The notes beneath the pieces are model-generated. The model worked only from the letters and a program-made list of their open reading frames with translations, was not told the DNA's origin and searched no databases. This document shows positions 1 to 11,217 of a stretch of 60,000 nt of DNA, piece by piece; the first letter of the stretch is position 1, and the number at the start of each line of letters is the position of its first letter. The position numbers and the translations under genes were made by a program. This stretch comes from Liolophura sinensis (lineage: Eukaryota; Mollusca; Polyplacophora; Chitonida; Chitonidae): contig NC_088295.1 in assembly GCF_032854445.1 (NCBI RefSeq), forward strand, positions 13,443,385 through 13,503,384, in the 5' to 3' direction.

Positions 1-192
1 CAAAGTCAGACACAACCGGGGCTTTATTCTTCACTGCTACCTTTACTACAGCAGCACTCTGCTTCTTGGCATCAGTTGTTTTCATTACAGTTCCAAAAGG
101 TGTCATCTCACCTAACTTGATCATGCGTTCTTCTTCTGTTTCCACATTGCCTCCCTTAGTAAGGGCTTGGTCAAAGAACTGAAGATCTTCAT
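1..192 (-). CDS. ERCC6: ERCC6/CSB coding exon, fifth visible, runs off the left edge
   Basis: On the minus strand an acceptor (tttcttag) precedes an open exon that completes the split Asp codon from the previous exon and reads DEDLQFFDQALTKGG, then MIKLGEMTPFGTVMK. The MTPFGT block matches the segment 'TGQMTPFGT' in the N-terminal region of vertebrate ERCC6, which lies before the SWI2/SNF2 ATPase domain. The exon is open to the window edge, so the ATPase and ubiquitin-binding parts lie to the left. ERCC6 is the DNA-dependent ATPase that recognises stalled RNA polymerase II in transcription-coupled nucleotide excision repair in the nucleus. Exon limits are from splice-site reading, with no transcript evidence. 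Confidence 0.9.
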
Positions 193-450
193 CTAAGAAA
201 AACATCAAATGGAAAAGTGAAAATATACATGTAAATGATTGGATATACCCAACCAAAAAGGCATTAAGAAGAAAAGCATATAAAGTTATAAACCAGAGCT
301 GAAAGACAGGAGGAATTCAACTGTCAAAGTTGAGCAGACAAAATTAAGCACAGTCAGAAAGAAACAAACAGTTTATACAGTGAATATCTCTACTGCATTA
401 TAAGCACTTTTCTGTTTCCACCAGGCTTTAGTTTGTTCTGTAAGACTTAC

Positions 451-541
451 CATTATCCATAAGACTAGCATCCATTTCTTTGCCATCCAACTTAGACAAA
501 AGAGCTCTCTTCTTTGCTTTAAGTTTTTTCATCTGGCTTAG
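451..541 (-). CDS. ERCC6: ERCC6/CSB coding exon, fourth visible
   Basis: The acceptor (ttcacag) and a consensus donor (GTAAGT) bound a 91-nt exon entered in phase 0 and left in phase 1. It reads LSQMKKLKAKKRALLSKLDG followed by an acidic stretch (KEMDASLMDN). This basic heptad-like segment aligns with the ERCC6 N-terminal coiled-coil region (vertebrate 'QQLKKITAKQKHLQAILGG'). Joined to the previous exon it gives ENK-LSQMKK, which matches vertebrate YNKEQQLKK without a gap. Confidence 0.88.
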
Positions 542-803
542 CTGTGAACAGTATAAAGAGATAGTGTTTCCAATGGACATTTCAATTTTTTTAAGCTTTT
601 TATTTTTTTCTTTCAACGTAAGGCATACTAAGTTGCCTAATTTAATCGAAATTTCACATTTGTAAGCTTGACTTGTCACAAACAAACAAGACTTATGATA
701 TATAAATGCATTACACACACTCATATACATGTAATCATTTAAAAATATTTATCTTCATTATCCCTTAAATTTGTGTAGATTATTAGTTGCAATAATGAAG
801 AAC

Positions 804-930
804 CTTGTTTTCTCTCTGCCTTTTAGCAGCCTCCAAGTGTTTTTTTGCCTCTTTGTTGGTCTCTGCCTGTTTTGAGCTGGTTACAGTCCGAATTACTCTG
901 CCAATCCTCCCTAACTCCTCACAAGTGGCT
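804..930 (-). CDS. ERCC6: ERCC6/CSB coding exon, third visible
   Basis: A 127-nt exon follows the acceptor aaattttcag and completes an Arg codon (AG|A). It reads ATCEELGRIGRVIRTVTSSK, then KEAKKHLEAAKRQRENK. The final 'AAKRQRENK' matches the vertebrate ERCC6 'SVKRQKYNK' stretch. The donor used here is AAG|GTTCTT, a weak site, but it is the one that keeps both phase and protein alignment. The family places this segment in the N-terminal helical regulatory region. Confidence 0.85.
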
Positions 931-1578
931 CTGAAAATTTTTAAATTATTTATTTATATGATGGGGGTTTAATGCCATATTTGAGAATATTTCACTTTAA
1001 TATACACTGACAGTCAGGTTTTTGCAGGCTTTGCAAACTGGACTTAGTCGAAAGAAAACCACTGCACTTCATCAGGTGTGCAAGAAAAATCCTGACTTCG
1101 GATACAGAATCGATTCCAATCGGTTGGTGTGAGATATTGGTATGTAAACGCTATCCCTAGCTTAAGAGGATTTTTAGGTATGGAAGACCACGGCTTTAGA
1201 GATTAACCCATGAAACCCTTTCTCCACAGTCAGCCAATCAGCTTTGATTATGTATCGATTTAAAGCCAAAGCCAAACCAGTGAGAGCCATCAACAGGGTT
1301 GAGTTGATAAGAACAGCGAGAGCTGGATTAAACAATACAATCTTGTTGGGCAGGGGCTGATTGATCATTCAGTCATTTGAGCCCGGAGTTGCCATGTTTT
1401 GTGATATTGTGAACTCCAATTTAGTAAAATGGCATTCAAGTGGATCTTTTACCATCTGCATTAAAGATCACATTGTTCACCAACCACATGCTGTAGCATG
1501 TGTAATGAAGTATAAGAGAATTCAGAGTAATGTACAGTAGCCATACCACTATAGAGACAAAAGGTGAATCCTCAGTAC

Positions 1579-1678
1579 CTTAGATCCTCCTGTACACTGG
1601 TTAACTGTCTCTCAATCAACTTCTTAAGCCTCTCTTCTTCTTCCTTAGCCATTGCTTGATCTACCTGGGCCATTATAC
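1579..1678 (-). CDS. ERCC6: ERCC6/CSB coding exon, second visible
   Basis: A 100-nt exon between acceptor ctcccag and donor AAG|GTACTG is entered in phase 1 and left in phase 2. It reads IMAQVDQAMAKEEEERLKKL, then IERQLTSVQEDL. Joined to the upstream exon it continues DDLEQG-GIMAQVDQA, which matches the vertebrate ERCC6 motif DVLEQGVLQQVDNAI. That motif is the conserved 'Leu-latch' neighbourhood at the start of the ERCC6 family region. Confidence 0.92.
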
Positions 1679-2014
1679 CTGGGAGAAAATGATAATACAC
1701 GCTGTACGGTTCCAATTTTCAGATATTATCAAAAAACTAATCATTAGAATCTACTAATCCATCATTATAAATCAGTCAGAATGTAAATTTTGTTCAGCGT
1801 ACAGGGAAAAGCTACAACTGGTGAAATCAACTTCATATCTTATTACCTTGTTCCTTTAACCTCAGAAAAAAATGTCTCACATATACAATGCTACACCTCT
1901 TATGTTACTACAAAATCAATCTGAAATTTGAATAAATGGTTATGCTTTGAATGAATAAATGTACAAACAAACAAACAAATAGTGAAATTGCATAAAATCA
2001 CAGCACCATCTTAC

Positions 2015-2450
2015 CCTGTTCTAAATCATCCTGATTGTAGACTTCCAACCCCAGCCCTACCAACTCTGAATTCTGTTCCTCCACTGACGCCTTGGGTATA
2101 AGGTTAGTCTGAATGTGGAACTGATTCTGGATCTTGGGTGTGCTGTGGTTGTCATTTAGAAGAACACTGGCACTGGGTGCAGGCTGAGTTGCACCGTCAC
2201 TCCCCAGTCCTTCCTCAACAAGGTGGTCATGTTCACTGTCATGACCATCTGGCACCTCAGACGACTGGCTGGTTTCCTCATTTACTAACAAACTTTCTTC
2301 CCTCTCCATCATTCCATCCATGGACTCTGCACTTATTCCACTCTCTTTCGATACTAGCTGAATACATGTAGGTTCCATTGCTTTCTTGCTCTTTACCAGT
2401 ATACCAGTATCATCAGGCATATACAGATATGATCTACAGAGTATTCATAC
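2015..2450 (-). CDS. ERCC6: ERCC6/CSB first coding exon with start codon (CDS 2015-2420)
   Basis: The exon begins after an acceptor with a long pyrimidine run (tttttttttacag) at 2451. About 30 nt of 5' UTR precede the ATG at 2420. It encodes 135 codons plus one base and ends at a strong donor (GTAAGA). The first ~115 residues are acidic and Ser/Thr-rich (MPDDTGILVKSKKAMEPT...), as expected for the poorly conserved ERCC6 N-terminus. The C-terminal end 'LVGLGLEVYNQDDLEQG' matches vertebrate ERCC6 'LQGLGVDVYDQDVLEQG' and is the strongest evidence for the gene call. No in-frame upstream ATG lies in the exon. Confidence 0.93.
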
Positions 2451-3607
2451 CTGTAAAAAAAAATGTGAAAATTAAGAAGTAGCACAAATGCAAATCAACA
2501 TCCCTGAAATGAATGAATCGATGATGCTTATGATTATATCAGAGATGTAATCTCAATAAAGGCAGTAGGTCAATTTCTATTTTAGAATGGTAAAACCACT
2601 TCTACAGCCAATTTATACACTGGAGGCGATTATGCTTTCTTCCAACAATTTATAAACTACTACGTCATTAGCTTGTTTGAGCATCACAATATATTCAATA
2701 GGATATAGGCGATATTGTACAGTGTAGGTTGAATACCATAAACACCTGTGCAATATTCTATTCACTTTTTACAGCTAAACAATAGCATGATTTTGAGTTT
2801 AAAACAAGTTTAAGCAATGTTTATAGCGGTAGACCTTCACAGACCTGTACATATACACTGACACAGTACATGACATCCTCAACAACCCTGTGTCTTGATG
2901 CGTGACGTATACAGAAATGTTAAAGTTGACTAAACTTGTATTATAATGCGGTCCCACTGAGCTCGGATTGGACGTCATGGCATTTTCGTTTGAAATATCA
3001 AAATTTAATAAAAAAAGTGATACTTAACCGAGTGAAATATCACTTTTATCAGTTAAGGAAATCATGCCATTTCACCAGTATATAAATATTAAATAGCACG
3101 TACATTATACTCGGCTGAAAAACACAAAATAAGTTAGTACTCTTTACCAACCTTAATCCTTTGTAAAAAGAGAGCTCAATGTTTTATTTAACATAACTTA
3201 TAATAAATAAAAATCGACGTAAGATGCCTTAAGACAACATGACGTGAATAACTGGACTAGAGTAGTCTCCCTTTGTTAGATTGCACTTTCCAACGCAAGA
3301 ATTGGTCTCTTGATTCCGCTGGAATTTGCTGTCATCAACAATAATTTGATGACCACCACTGAATTATCACAGTCACAAATGTTCATATAAATTTCAGATA
3401 CCATTTATTTGTGCCAACTGTGAAACAAAGGATTCTACACCGACACATTCGATCTTCTTCACACGTTGTTGTTGTAACAAAGCCAATGCTTTTACCTTGC
3501 GTGACTTCAATTTAAGTACAATCTACTCAAAACAGGGCACCTTTCCCAATTACGCAAGTCATAGAAATGTAAAAGCACATGTGGATTCAAAATTAAACAA
3601 AACTCAC

Positions 3608-3700
3608 GTTCAAACTTGTGCCATTTTGGTCTGTATTTAATTTTATCAAGCCGCTCTGATCAAACTCGTGTGATCTCACGTCAAGTCGGCCATCTTTGTG
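3608..3700 (-). other. ERCC6: Probable non-coding first exon of ERCC6 (5' UTR)
   Basis: A consensus donor AAC|GTGAGT lies at 3607 on the minus strand. It would splice to the 5' UTR acceptor at 2451, giving a 1.16-kb intron. Upstream on the same strand is a YY1-like AAGATGGCC near 3690 and a CCAAT box near 3780. The 62-codon open frame over this stretch meets a stop two codons after the splice to 2450, so I treat it as UTR. The 5' end is a guess. Confidence 0.45.
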
Positions 3701-3840
3701 TTTCACAACAACACCATGGCTTGACCGCAAATTGTTGGACTCAATCAGATCGTATCTTACAAACCTGGCTGTTTCGTCCAATCACAGCAGTTCTTACTCA
3801 GGCACTCGGGTCGATCATTGGCACATGTAACTTCAGTTCA
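3690..3840. promoter_or_regulatory. Candidate bidirectional promoter between ERCC6 and a plus-strand start
   Basis: The stretch separates the putative ERCC6 first exon from a plus-strand ATG followed closely by a consensus donor. It holds CCAAT at about 3779 and a YY1-like site at its left end. Divergent promoters of repair genes are common, but no TATA box or initiator decides the case here. Part of it (about 3714-3790) is also present at 32.9 kb in inverted orientation. Confidence 0.3.
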
Positions 3841-3867
3841 ATGGAAGGTGTTGCTACCTCAGCTGAT
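3841..3867 (+). CDS. Candidate first coding exon of a divergent unrecognised gene
   Basis: An ATG followed by eight codons (MEGVATSAD) ends at GAT|GTAAGC, a good donor. It lies about 150 bp from the likely ERCC6 start on the opposite strand. The peptide is too short for any family. Its phase (0) does not join directly to the exon candidates further right, so at least one exon is missing or the call is wrong. Confidence 0.2.
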
Positions 3868-5233
3868 GTAAGCTCACTTATTTTTACTATTTTTTAGGTA
3901 AAATTTTATACGCATCATAATTAATCCAAACAGTGCTCGCCAATCTATGAATTACGCTTGCCATTCTGTGCCATTTGAGTTCATCAGTGTACAATGTAGG
4001 CTAGTTACAACAGCGCAAACTGTCAAAGTTGTTGTGCTCTTTATTTTAGCATTGTTAGTGCATGACGTACTCATCCTCAGTATTTAATAAGTCCAACTTA
4101 GTAGTTGCAAACGTAAAGTTGGTGGTAGCTCTATGTGGCTAGGTTTGTGCAGAAATATATGTAAGCATTTACTTTCCCAGCACTCTTTGGTTCTCAGTGT
4201 GCTATCCTCAACACACTGGTGTTGTCCACAGTTAGCCCGAGACCTCGGTCTAAGAGTGGCTTATATATACTGGACCGCTAGCCATCCTTAGCCCGAGAGT
4301 TGTCTGCACCCGATTTCGGAATATTGCTTACAAAGAGCTACAACCTCATTCAATTCAAATGCATGCGTTTTAGATTCGTCCTGAATACACATAAAGCACG
4401 GCTATTCTGAAAGCTAAAATATTTACGCACATCTTGCCACAGCCGCTACTCGCCTTTACATCCCCACTCTCCTGTAAATCTTAGCTGAAGTCAAAAATAT
4501 GGTTATATTTGGCAGGTCGCCATGTGCTGGCATGTTTTTAAAATCTGGGTTAGCGAGGCATGCTTGCACAGCAGTGGATAACCTTTCCGGAAAATTTCCG
4601 GAAATTGAAATTCTGACGACTTGCCAGCTGTTGCTGTCAACAGCAAATGGTAACAGTCAGGGAGCGTTTTGTCTTTTCTGACGTACCTGCCACATCCTTT
4701 GGCAAAAAACTATCAAGGCCTTCACGCACCGTAATGCCTATGGTACCCAATTTTGAATGGAGCGGATGTCGAAGGTAACCCACGTTTTTCATTTGCTAAA
4801 AAAATAATTTTAATCTGATAGTTTGCACAAACTGTGAGGTCTGTCATTTTGTGCCATAGGCTTCTGTCAAATTTGAATCTCCTCAGTCACATGGCTTTGT
4901 GCCTGTCAGAACTGACAGCCAGCTCAAAACATAGTGACGTAATGAAAGGTCAACCATGAATGCACATGGGCGGGTAGCAGTAACATGGTTTTGTAGGTCA
5001 AAATGTCAACACGGCATGTGAGCGTAAGTCACAACTGTGAATTATCTTAGATTTACTGGCCGTAAAGGGTATAGAATGTTGGAAAACTTGGCAGAGGATG
5101 ACTCGGTGAACATAATTCATTGGAGTTTTGTCCTGTTAATGCATGTACTGGTACATTTTGCACAGATTTTTGTTGCGCGTAGTTTCTCCGCGCTTGGCTA
5201 TTTTTACATACCACTGTTTTAACCTGGATGACT

Positions 5234-5282
5234 CCTCGGCTGTGATCTATGCCTAACCCCATATTAAAAGATCACAGCCGAG
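5234..5282. repeat. Perfect 13-bp inverted repeat (hairpin)
   Basis: CTCGGCTGTGATC at 5234 is followed after about 22 nt by its exact complement GATCACAGCCGAG. It could be the centre of a small palindromic element. Nothing else around it identifies a family. Confidence 0.7.
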
Positions 5283-5611
5283 ATCCTTGCCTAGTTCACA
5301 GTAGGCCCAGTGTATGATGTGGTTGCTCGTAATGCCTGTCCTTTTCTGCGACCGATGTATGTCAGTTTAGTGATATGCTACGTTTTGGAAGTATGCACTG
5401 CACCCTTACTTCTATGTGTACATCACCTACTGGCATCATCTGCCATTCATGCACCATGTTTCAAATTTCAGTATAATCACTCGGAAGTACTTCTTTACAT
5501 GCATGTTAAATTTCTGTTTGTGCAACCCATCAAACCTACAGCCATTGCATATGTCACATATCCTTTTTTTAATACCATTGAAACAAGATTGGCCTTCTTG
5601 TCTGAGGGAGT

Positions 5612-5822
5612 TAGGGAGTTAGCACGCCAGTGCTGCCATGTGACCCAGTCGCTAAGAGATCAACTCTAGTTCATGCTGGCTTCCTCTCTGGCCGTACATG
5701 AGCAGGTCTTCCAGCAACCTGCGCATGGTTGTGGGTTTCCTCCTCACTCTGCCCAGTTTCCTCCCACCATAATGCTGTACTGGAATGCTCTTGAGCGTCA
5801 AACACCAATGAAATAAATAAAT
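5612..5822 (+). repeat. SINE family 1, nearly full length
   Basis: The copy holds the degraded tRNA-like head ('gttagcacgccag', 'gtgacccag'), the body 'catgctggcttcctctctgg', 'cagcaacctgcg', 'tcccaccataatgctg', and the tail 'aacaccaatgaaataaataaa'. It accounts for the C-terminal part of a chance open frame at 5310-5669. Confidence 0.85.
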
Positions 5823-8189
5823 TTATCATTTATACAGTATGCCAACAACATGCACCATTTCCAGCATGCACTTGTTCCCTTCTTTAAATGTTGCGTGCAT
5901 CAAGTTCCCATAACATTCCCCTAATGCATGTTTATGTTATGCCATTCTCGGCTTCACACTGTCTCAAAAATGCATTTGTGTAAAACCTCTAATTGTGTTT
6001 TTGTGTATGGTTAGCAAAAACAGAATGCTGTGAAGTACTTAATTTTTGCATAGAACTAATTTTCGTATCAATAATTTACCGCAAAAAATAATTTCAGCGA
6101 AAAATATCCAATATTGAATGATGTGCTACAGGTCGAAGGTAAATTATGGTTTAAATATGTACAAACTCTGATGCTAAGGCTTTGTTGGTATAAAACAAAG
6201 TGGGAGTTCATTCGTCTGTAGTTAGATTAGTCTTCACTGTGCCAGTAAAGTGAAAGAAAAGTACATTCTAGCATGTGCTGGCTTCTAATGAATGTCGCTG
6301 TGATAAGCGCTATGTCATTAGCTGTGTCCTCCCTTGTGATCCAATAAGTTCTAACAAACTGTGAAGTGTGTATAACACAATGGCCGTTTTGACAGCTACA
6401 GCAATGTTTGCGGTTTCTAACCTGCTACAGAGGACGATTTAAAACTGAAAACAGTGCAAAACTTACCGTGTTGCTTGATAAAGAATGAGTGATTGGCGCC
6501 GATAATGTGAATTCACATGTTTTGAAGTAAACTGCTCAAAAGGTGACAGGTCACTTTGCCAGAAGTTGATGAGTACTTTAAAAGTACTCATCAGTGAATC
6601 AAAAAGGAAGTGACACCTGTTTGAGTACTGCTCACAGTAGGTGCGAAGATAATCTTCTTACGTAGTGTTAAAGCATCCCCCATTGTTTTAATCTATGATC
6701 CAGATCACAAGGATAGTGACACTGCAGGAAACAAAGGAGAATTAAAGCCACCCATGATGATTCAGGTTTTGACGTGCTTGAATAATTTGGGCCATATCTT
6801 GGAAAATTTAAGATTTTAAGATTTGTCTTTCAGTATTCTCTTAAATACACAAAAATTAATTCCAGCAAAACATAGTTTTGGAGAAAACCCACAAAAATAA
6901 ATTCCAGAGAATAATAAGGACTTTACAGTAATCCCTTGTGTTCCAAGTTCAACTGCTTGAACATTCCGTCTTATTCCTCAATATTTTAATCTCAGATGTG
7001 TTTGTGTTTCCATCACACTTGTATATTCCTTTAGATCATGTTACATGAATGTCTATTTTACGCCTGTGTCCACTTTTGTGTTTAAGTTTTATACATGTAA
7101 ACTATGTCCAGAAAATCTATGCTAATCTTAACTCTTTGTACAGAAACTATATTATTCAGGTTCCCAAAACCATTAACTAGGCCATCATATGGCTATAAAC
7201 TTGTCATGTGTTACCAATGCAGATTCTAATCAACATACTTGCTTCAGTTGTTTTTTCCTCAGTTCTGTTAGTATTTGTGTATTATTTCAATCTCATGGCT
7301 GTATTAAAATCATACAAAATTTCCAGGTCTAAACATATTTTGTTTTCATGTTCACACATCTGTGGCTTGTGCATAGCTGTATATATGTACATCTTTTACA
7401 TGTTGAATTTTTGTTATTTTTTCCCCCCTAAAATGGCTTTGTTGCTCTCTGGCATCAGTATGCTCATGTATTGCAGCTTCTGTTATCAGCAGCCTCTATG
7501 GTTAAAACTTTGTAGCTTATGTCGTACCCCGGGCGTCAGCATCTGCATCTGATAATGGAGAAAACGATGTTAAACAAAATGTTAGGAGGTGGTAACTTAA
7601 AAAGTACTGCGGGTATTGAGCTCAGGGTTTGCCCACTTGTAGAGCACAGTATAGGGTTGGTATCTTACAAAGTATGTCATGTATTGACCTGAAGTTTTAC
7701 ATACATATAAATCTCCTTGAGCATATTAATTACTGTAAATTACCAAATTCACGATTTCAGTTCTTTATGCATTGGCCGAAGTTTTGCTTTCATGTGTCTC
7801 ATACAGCGAGCCCTTTGGTAGCAATTATAAGTTTAGCATAACATGTTGTTGTCATTTGTTTTTATTGCATTCTTACACCATTACACTTTTTCTGTAAGCC
7901 TCATACTGTTGTGTTGCTCATACATGCTCTTGATTAAAGCCTTCTCTCATAATATATCGATAGTGTGCCAATTGTTTTATGACCAGAGGCTTGGTCATTT
8001 TCCTAACTAATCTAAAGTATGCAACTAATCGTTGCATACTTCATTGTTATCACATTGATTAAATGATGTAAAGTTTATCTTAAAACACAAATCTCTTATA
8101 ACATTACTTGAGTTTCCTTTTATCATACATGTAGTATGTGTTCAGTGAAAAAAAAGCATAATTTACCATGTACCTTTTTTAAATTTCAG
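5823..8189. other. Gene-free stretch, AT-rich
   Basis: I see no exon with family resemblance here. The open frames at 7208 and 7629 have no domain and biased Phe/Tyr/Cys content typical of AT-rich chance frames. Phrases such as 'aaaataaattccag' and 'taaattaccaaattcacga' (7733, repeated near 12937) indicate old dispersed repeats. Confidence 0.6.
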
Positions 8190-8224
8190 GTTTACTTATC
8201 CTCAGCATTCTTGTCAATATGGGG
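8190..8224 (+). CDS. Weak exon candidate (35 nt), unrecognised gene
   Basis: It follows the acceptor ttttttaaatttcag and ends at the donor GTAGGC. In the frame that joins the next candidate it reads FTYPQHSCQYG plus a split codon. It is listed only because its exit phase (1) matches the candidate at 9845. It could be chance. Confidence 0.2.
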
Positions 8225-8569
8225 GTAGGCCAATCTTTTCACCTTTTATGCAACATTGGTAAGGACACATCATCTTTCAAGTTTATCAACAGCCACCTAT
8301 TTTGCCATTTCAACCTTAAACTCCTGTTACATTATCTGTTTATGTTCTTCCGTTATGCTGTTGCAAATCATTGTAAAATAACATAGCAACATGTGCCACA
8401 GTCAACAAGTGTGCTACAATGTCTGTATATGCTACTAGTTTTGCAAACAAAGGCACTTCCCAATTGCACTCAAAGTTGCAACAAGTGGTCTACACCACTC
8501 CTGGTGCTGAGGTAATACCTAAGGTTGGTTTCAAAACATTTGCCTTCATCCAGTATATTGTAGTTTGCA

Positions 8570-8720
8570 GGCAGTGGCCCAGTGGTTAAGATACACAAGA
8601 TACATATAGCCACCCCAGTTTGGAAGGCAATTGTACACATCCCGCTCTTAATTTTTATGGCTCTTTAAGCATGACAATAATCCGTCGACCATGCTTGTGT
8701 GGTCGTCATCAAAGAAGTTG
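8570..8720 (+). repeat. Possible tRNA-derived repeat with A-box-like head
   Basis: 'gtggcccagtggttaag' resembles a tRNA D-arm with A box. The body is unlike SINE family 1 and no clear B box or tail was found, so the limits are approximate. Confidence 0.3.
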
Positions 8721-9844
8721 GTTTCAGAAGTAAAATTCACACAACACAGAATGCACTTGTCTAGCACTGCCAGTCAAAACCTGTGTGTTGCATGTGGCAA
8801 AGCTCACAGCTGCTGACCAAAGGCCTATGTTTTTTTGTTTTTTTTTTGGGCACAGCCATGGTCTCAGTGAAATGCACAAATAATCAAATATTATGAAGTA
8901 TCAAGGCCATATGTAGAGCCATTTAATGTCCACAAAACAGTTTGTCTCTGAAACTGTTGCACACCCAAACTAATCAAACTGTTATTAAAACTAGCTGACA
9001 TACTGAGCAAAAATATCACAGTTTACCAATAAAAAGCTTTTGTTTTCATACCAATTTCTCTCATTAACACACTCCAAAACTCCCAAGCATGAATTTTAGT
9101 TGCATTTCATAAAATGTTATTTTTAATGTTTGGCATCACAACCTTCTAGTTTTTTCTACACATGGCCTTCGGTATTGCTTCAAACCAAAATCAAATAAGG
9201 TCACTTTCATATGTATATCATTGTTTCACTGTTTATCATATTGCCTCTCCATCAGTGCAACTTCGTCATGGTTCTTCTTATCAATCATAAAATTGAGTCA
9301 ATTTGGTTAAATGTGTATATGTAGATCAAAGAAACTGTGTATTAGTAACCCATTTTGTTAACGTGTCTCTTTGCACTGATTTCCTCCTCACAATTTTATG
9401 TTCCTTGTTGCTACATGTACATGCACTGTGTAGCTGCAGGTGTTTCAGTTAATTAGTAACAATAGTTCTTGTTTACTGCCAATTCTCAAACCAAACCAGT
9501 TAATTTAAATAAAATCCTTTCAAAATATGTGGTTAACTGTGCATGTAGTTACATTTTTGTAACGGTAACACATTAAATATTATTCAAGGCACAACCATTT
9601 GCAGCATCAGCGGTCAATCTCATGCCCTCCCTTAGCATAATGTATGTAAATCATGTAGGCAACACTTTTACAAAATATATGTGTAATCAAGCTAACAAAT
9701 ACATAAATACACCAAAGCGATCTTTTGACTTAAGCTTATCATGTCTTTTCTGATGTATATATATATGCACTACATAATATTATTCCATTTGCCCAAAAAA
9801 TTGTTGTACATAGTTATCTTACCTCCAACTTTATTATATTCCAG

Positions 9845-9931
9845 ATTCATTCAAAGGCATCTTCAAGATCCTTGTCAACCATGATGCAAGCCAAGTGCTG
9901 ACATTCACCTTTCGTAAAAACACAAGTACAT
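9845..9931 (+). CDS. Exon candidate (87 nt), unrecognised gene
   Basis: The acceptor is ttatattccag and the donor is T|GTGAGT. In one frame it reads SFKGIFKILVNHDASQVLTF, then TFRKNTST, with no stop and balanced composition, which is unlike the surrounding AT-rich DNA. It enters in phase 1 and leaves in phase 1. I do not recognise the family. Confidence 0.35.
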
Positions 9932-10261
9932 GTGAGTGAGTTATGTAAATAAATTCTCCACCACCCGTACTTCCAAATGTCATTTTGTAATAAAAGTGTG
10001 ACACAGTTGCTTTAATCTGTTACAGTTTAGCATTTAACCCATTATTGCAAGCCCTAGAGTATAAAGTGTAATGGTTGCCAATGCATTTACAGTATAGACA
10101 GTAAAACCACAGCAGCCATCAGTGTTATTGTTTGCAGATGCGAACAAAATTGGTGTCTTTAAATTGCACTTGCAGATGGTGCGTATATTTGGTCTGTGAA
10201 ACAGTTTGTTCATCTGTGTGTCTGTTCAGTCAAAACTTTTCATCAATAATTGGCTTATATT

Positions 10262-10378
10262 TTGTGAACTAAGTTCCCTTTGTACTCTCACTGGTTTCCA
10301 CCATAATGCTTTCTGCTGTTAAATACGTAAAATATTCCTCAGTCCATTGCAAAACACCAATCAAATAAGTAAATAAAC
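10262..10378 (+). repeat. SINE family 1, 3' fragment
   Basis: It contains 'ttccaccataatgctttctg', 'gtaaaatattcctcagt' and the tail 'aaacaccaatcaaataag'. The tRNA-like head is missing. Confidence 0.75.
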
Positions 10379-10504
10379 TAGCAGCATCATAATACTCACC
10401 CATCTCGATCTCCTCTCAGCTACAATATACACAACACAATATCTGTACTGTAATACTGTACATTACTGTACAAAGTATATGTACACAGAGGTATAACAGA
10501 GTTC

Positions 10505-10724
10505 ATGTATGGCCCTAGTCGGCTGCCTGTATTCAGAGCTATTCGCCTGTCACCAATGCAGTCGCAGTCAGTTCATGCCCTCTGCGGTCCTAGGTGGCAA
10601 GGTTTGGTAACAACTGGCAGATGGTTGTGGGTTTTGAGCCCAGTTTTCCTTCCACCATAATGCTGACCGCTGTCGTATAAGTGAAATATTCTTCAGTATG
10701 GCGTAAAACACCAAATAAATAAAT
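10505..10724 (+). repeat. SINE family 1 copy with diverged head
   Basis: The recognisable parts are 'gcagatggttgtgggtttt', 'ttccaccataatgctgacc', 'cgtataagtgaaatattctt' and 'aacaccaaataaataaa'. It lies directly downstream of the 10.3-kb fragment in the same orientation. Confidence 0.8.
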
Positions 10725-11152
10725 TGTGGTTTTCCATGGGCACTCCCATTTCATTAACCATAATACTCATGAACATTATACGAGTCAACAAGTCTTCGGT
10801 ACAGCATTAACAAACTATCAGATAAATAAATTAGAAGCATTCTGCCAAATTCAACAAAACATGCAATTTACTTGCAAATCCTAAAAGCCAAATTAAATTA
10901 TGTACTGCACAACTGACTCTTCATCTCCTGGGTCAGTGCTCATGATTGCCTCATTAGCTTCAGTTAAGTGCATTCCTCTAGAGCTAGTTGTTTTTATGTA
11001 GTGCACACACTACCCACATTATGTGTTCTTATTTATTTTTGATACCTGTTCACATCAGCCCAATGCCAGATGGTTTTAGATATAAATGCTGTTCATGCAA
11101 CAAATTCTGCTTGGTTATTATGCTTTAAAGCACCATCTATTCTTCTTTTCAG

Positions 11153-11217
11153 ATCCTCTCCATTCCTCCCATGAGTACAACAGAAGACAACATTTTGGGG
11201 TGACTAGAGACAGATAA
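11153..11217 (+). CDS. Candidate terminal exon with stop, unrecognised gene
   Basis: The acceptor tcttcttttcag leads into YPLHSSHEYNRRQHFGVTRD, then R and TAA, when joined to the exon at 9845. AATAAA at about 11420 could serve as its polyadenylation signal. The phase match with 9845 and the polar composition favour a real exon. There is no family assignment. Confidence 0.3.

Noticed and set aside
3593-3781. 62-residue minus-strand frame at the ERCC6 promoter as an upstream coding exon
   Set aside because: Splicing to the 2450 acceptor gives an immediate stop, and part of the frame lies in a repeat also found at 32.9 kb.
5310-5669. 119-residue plus-strand frame
   Set aside because: Its C-terminal part is a SINE and the rest has no domain or splice support.
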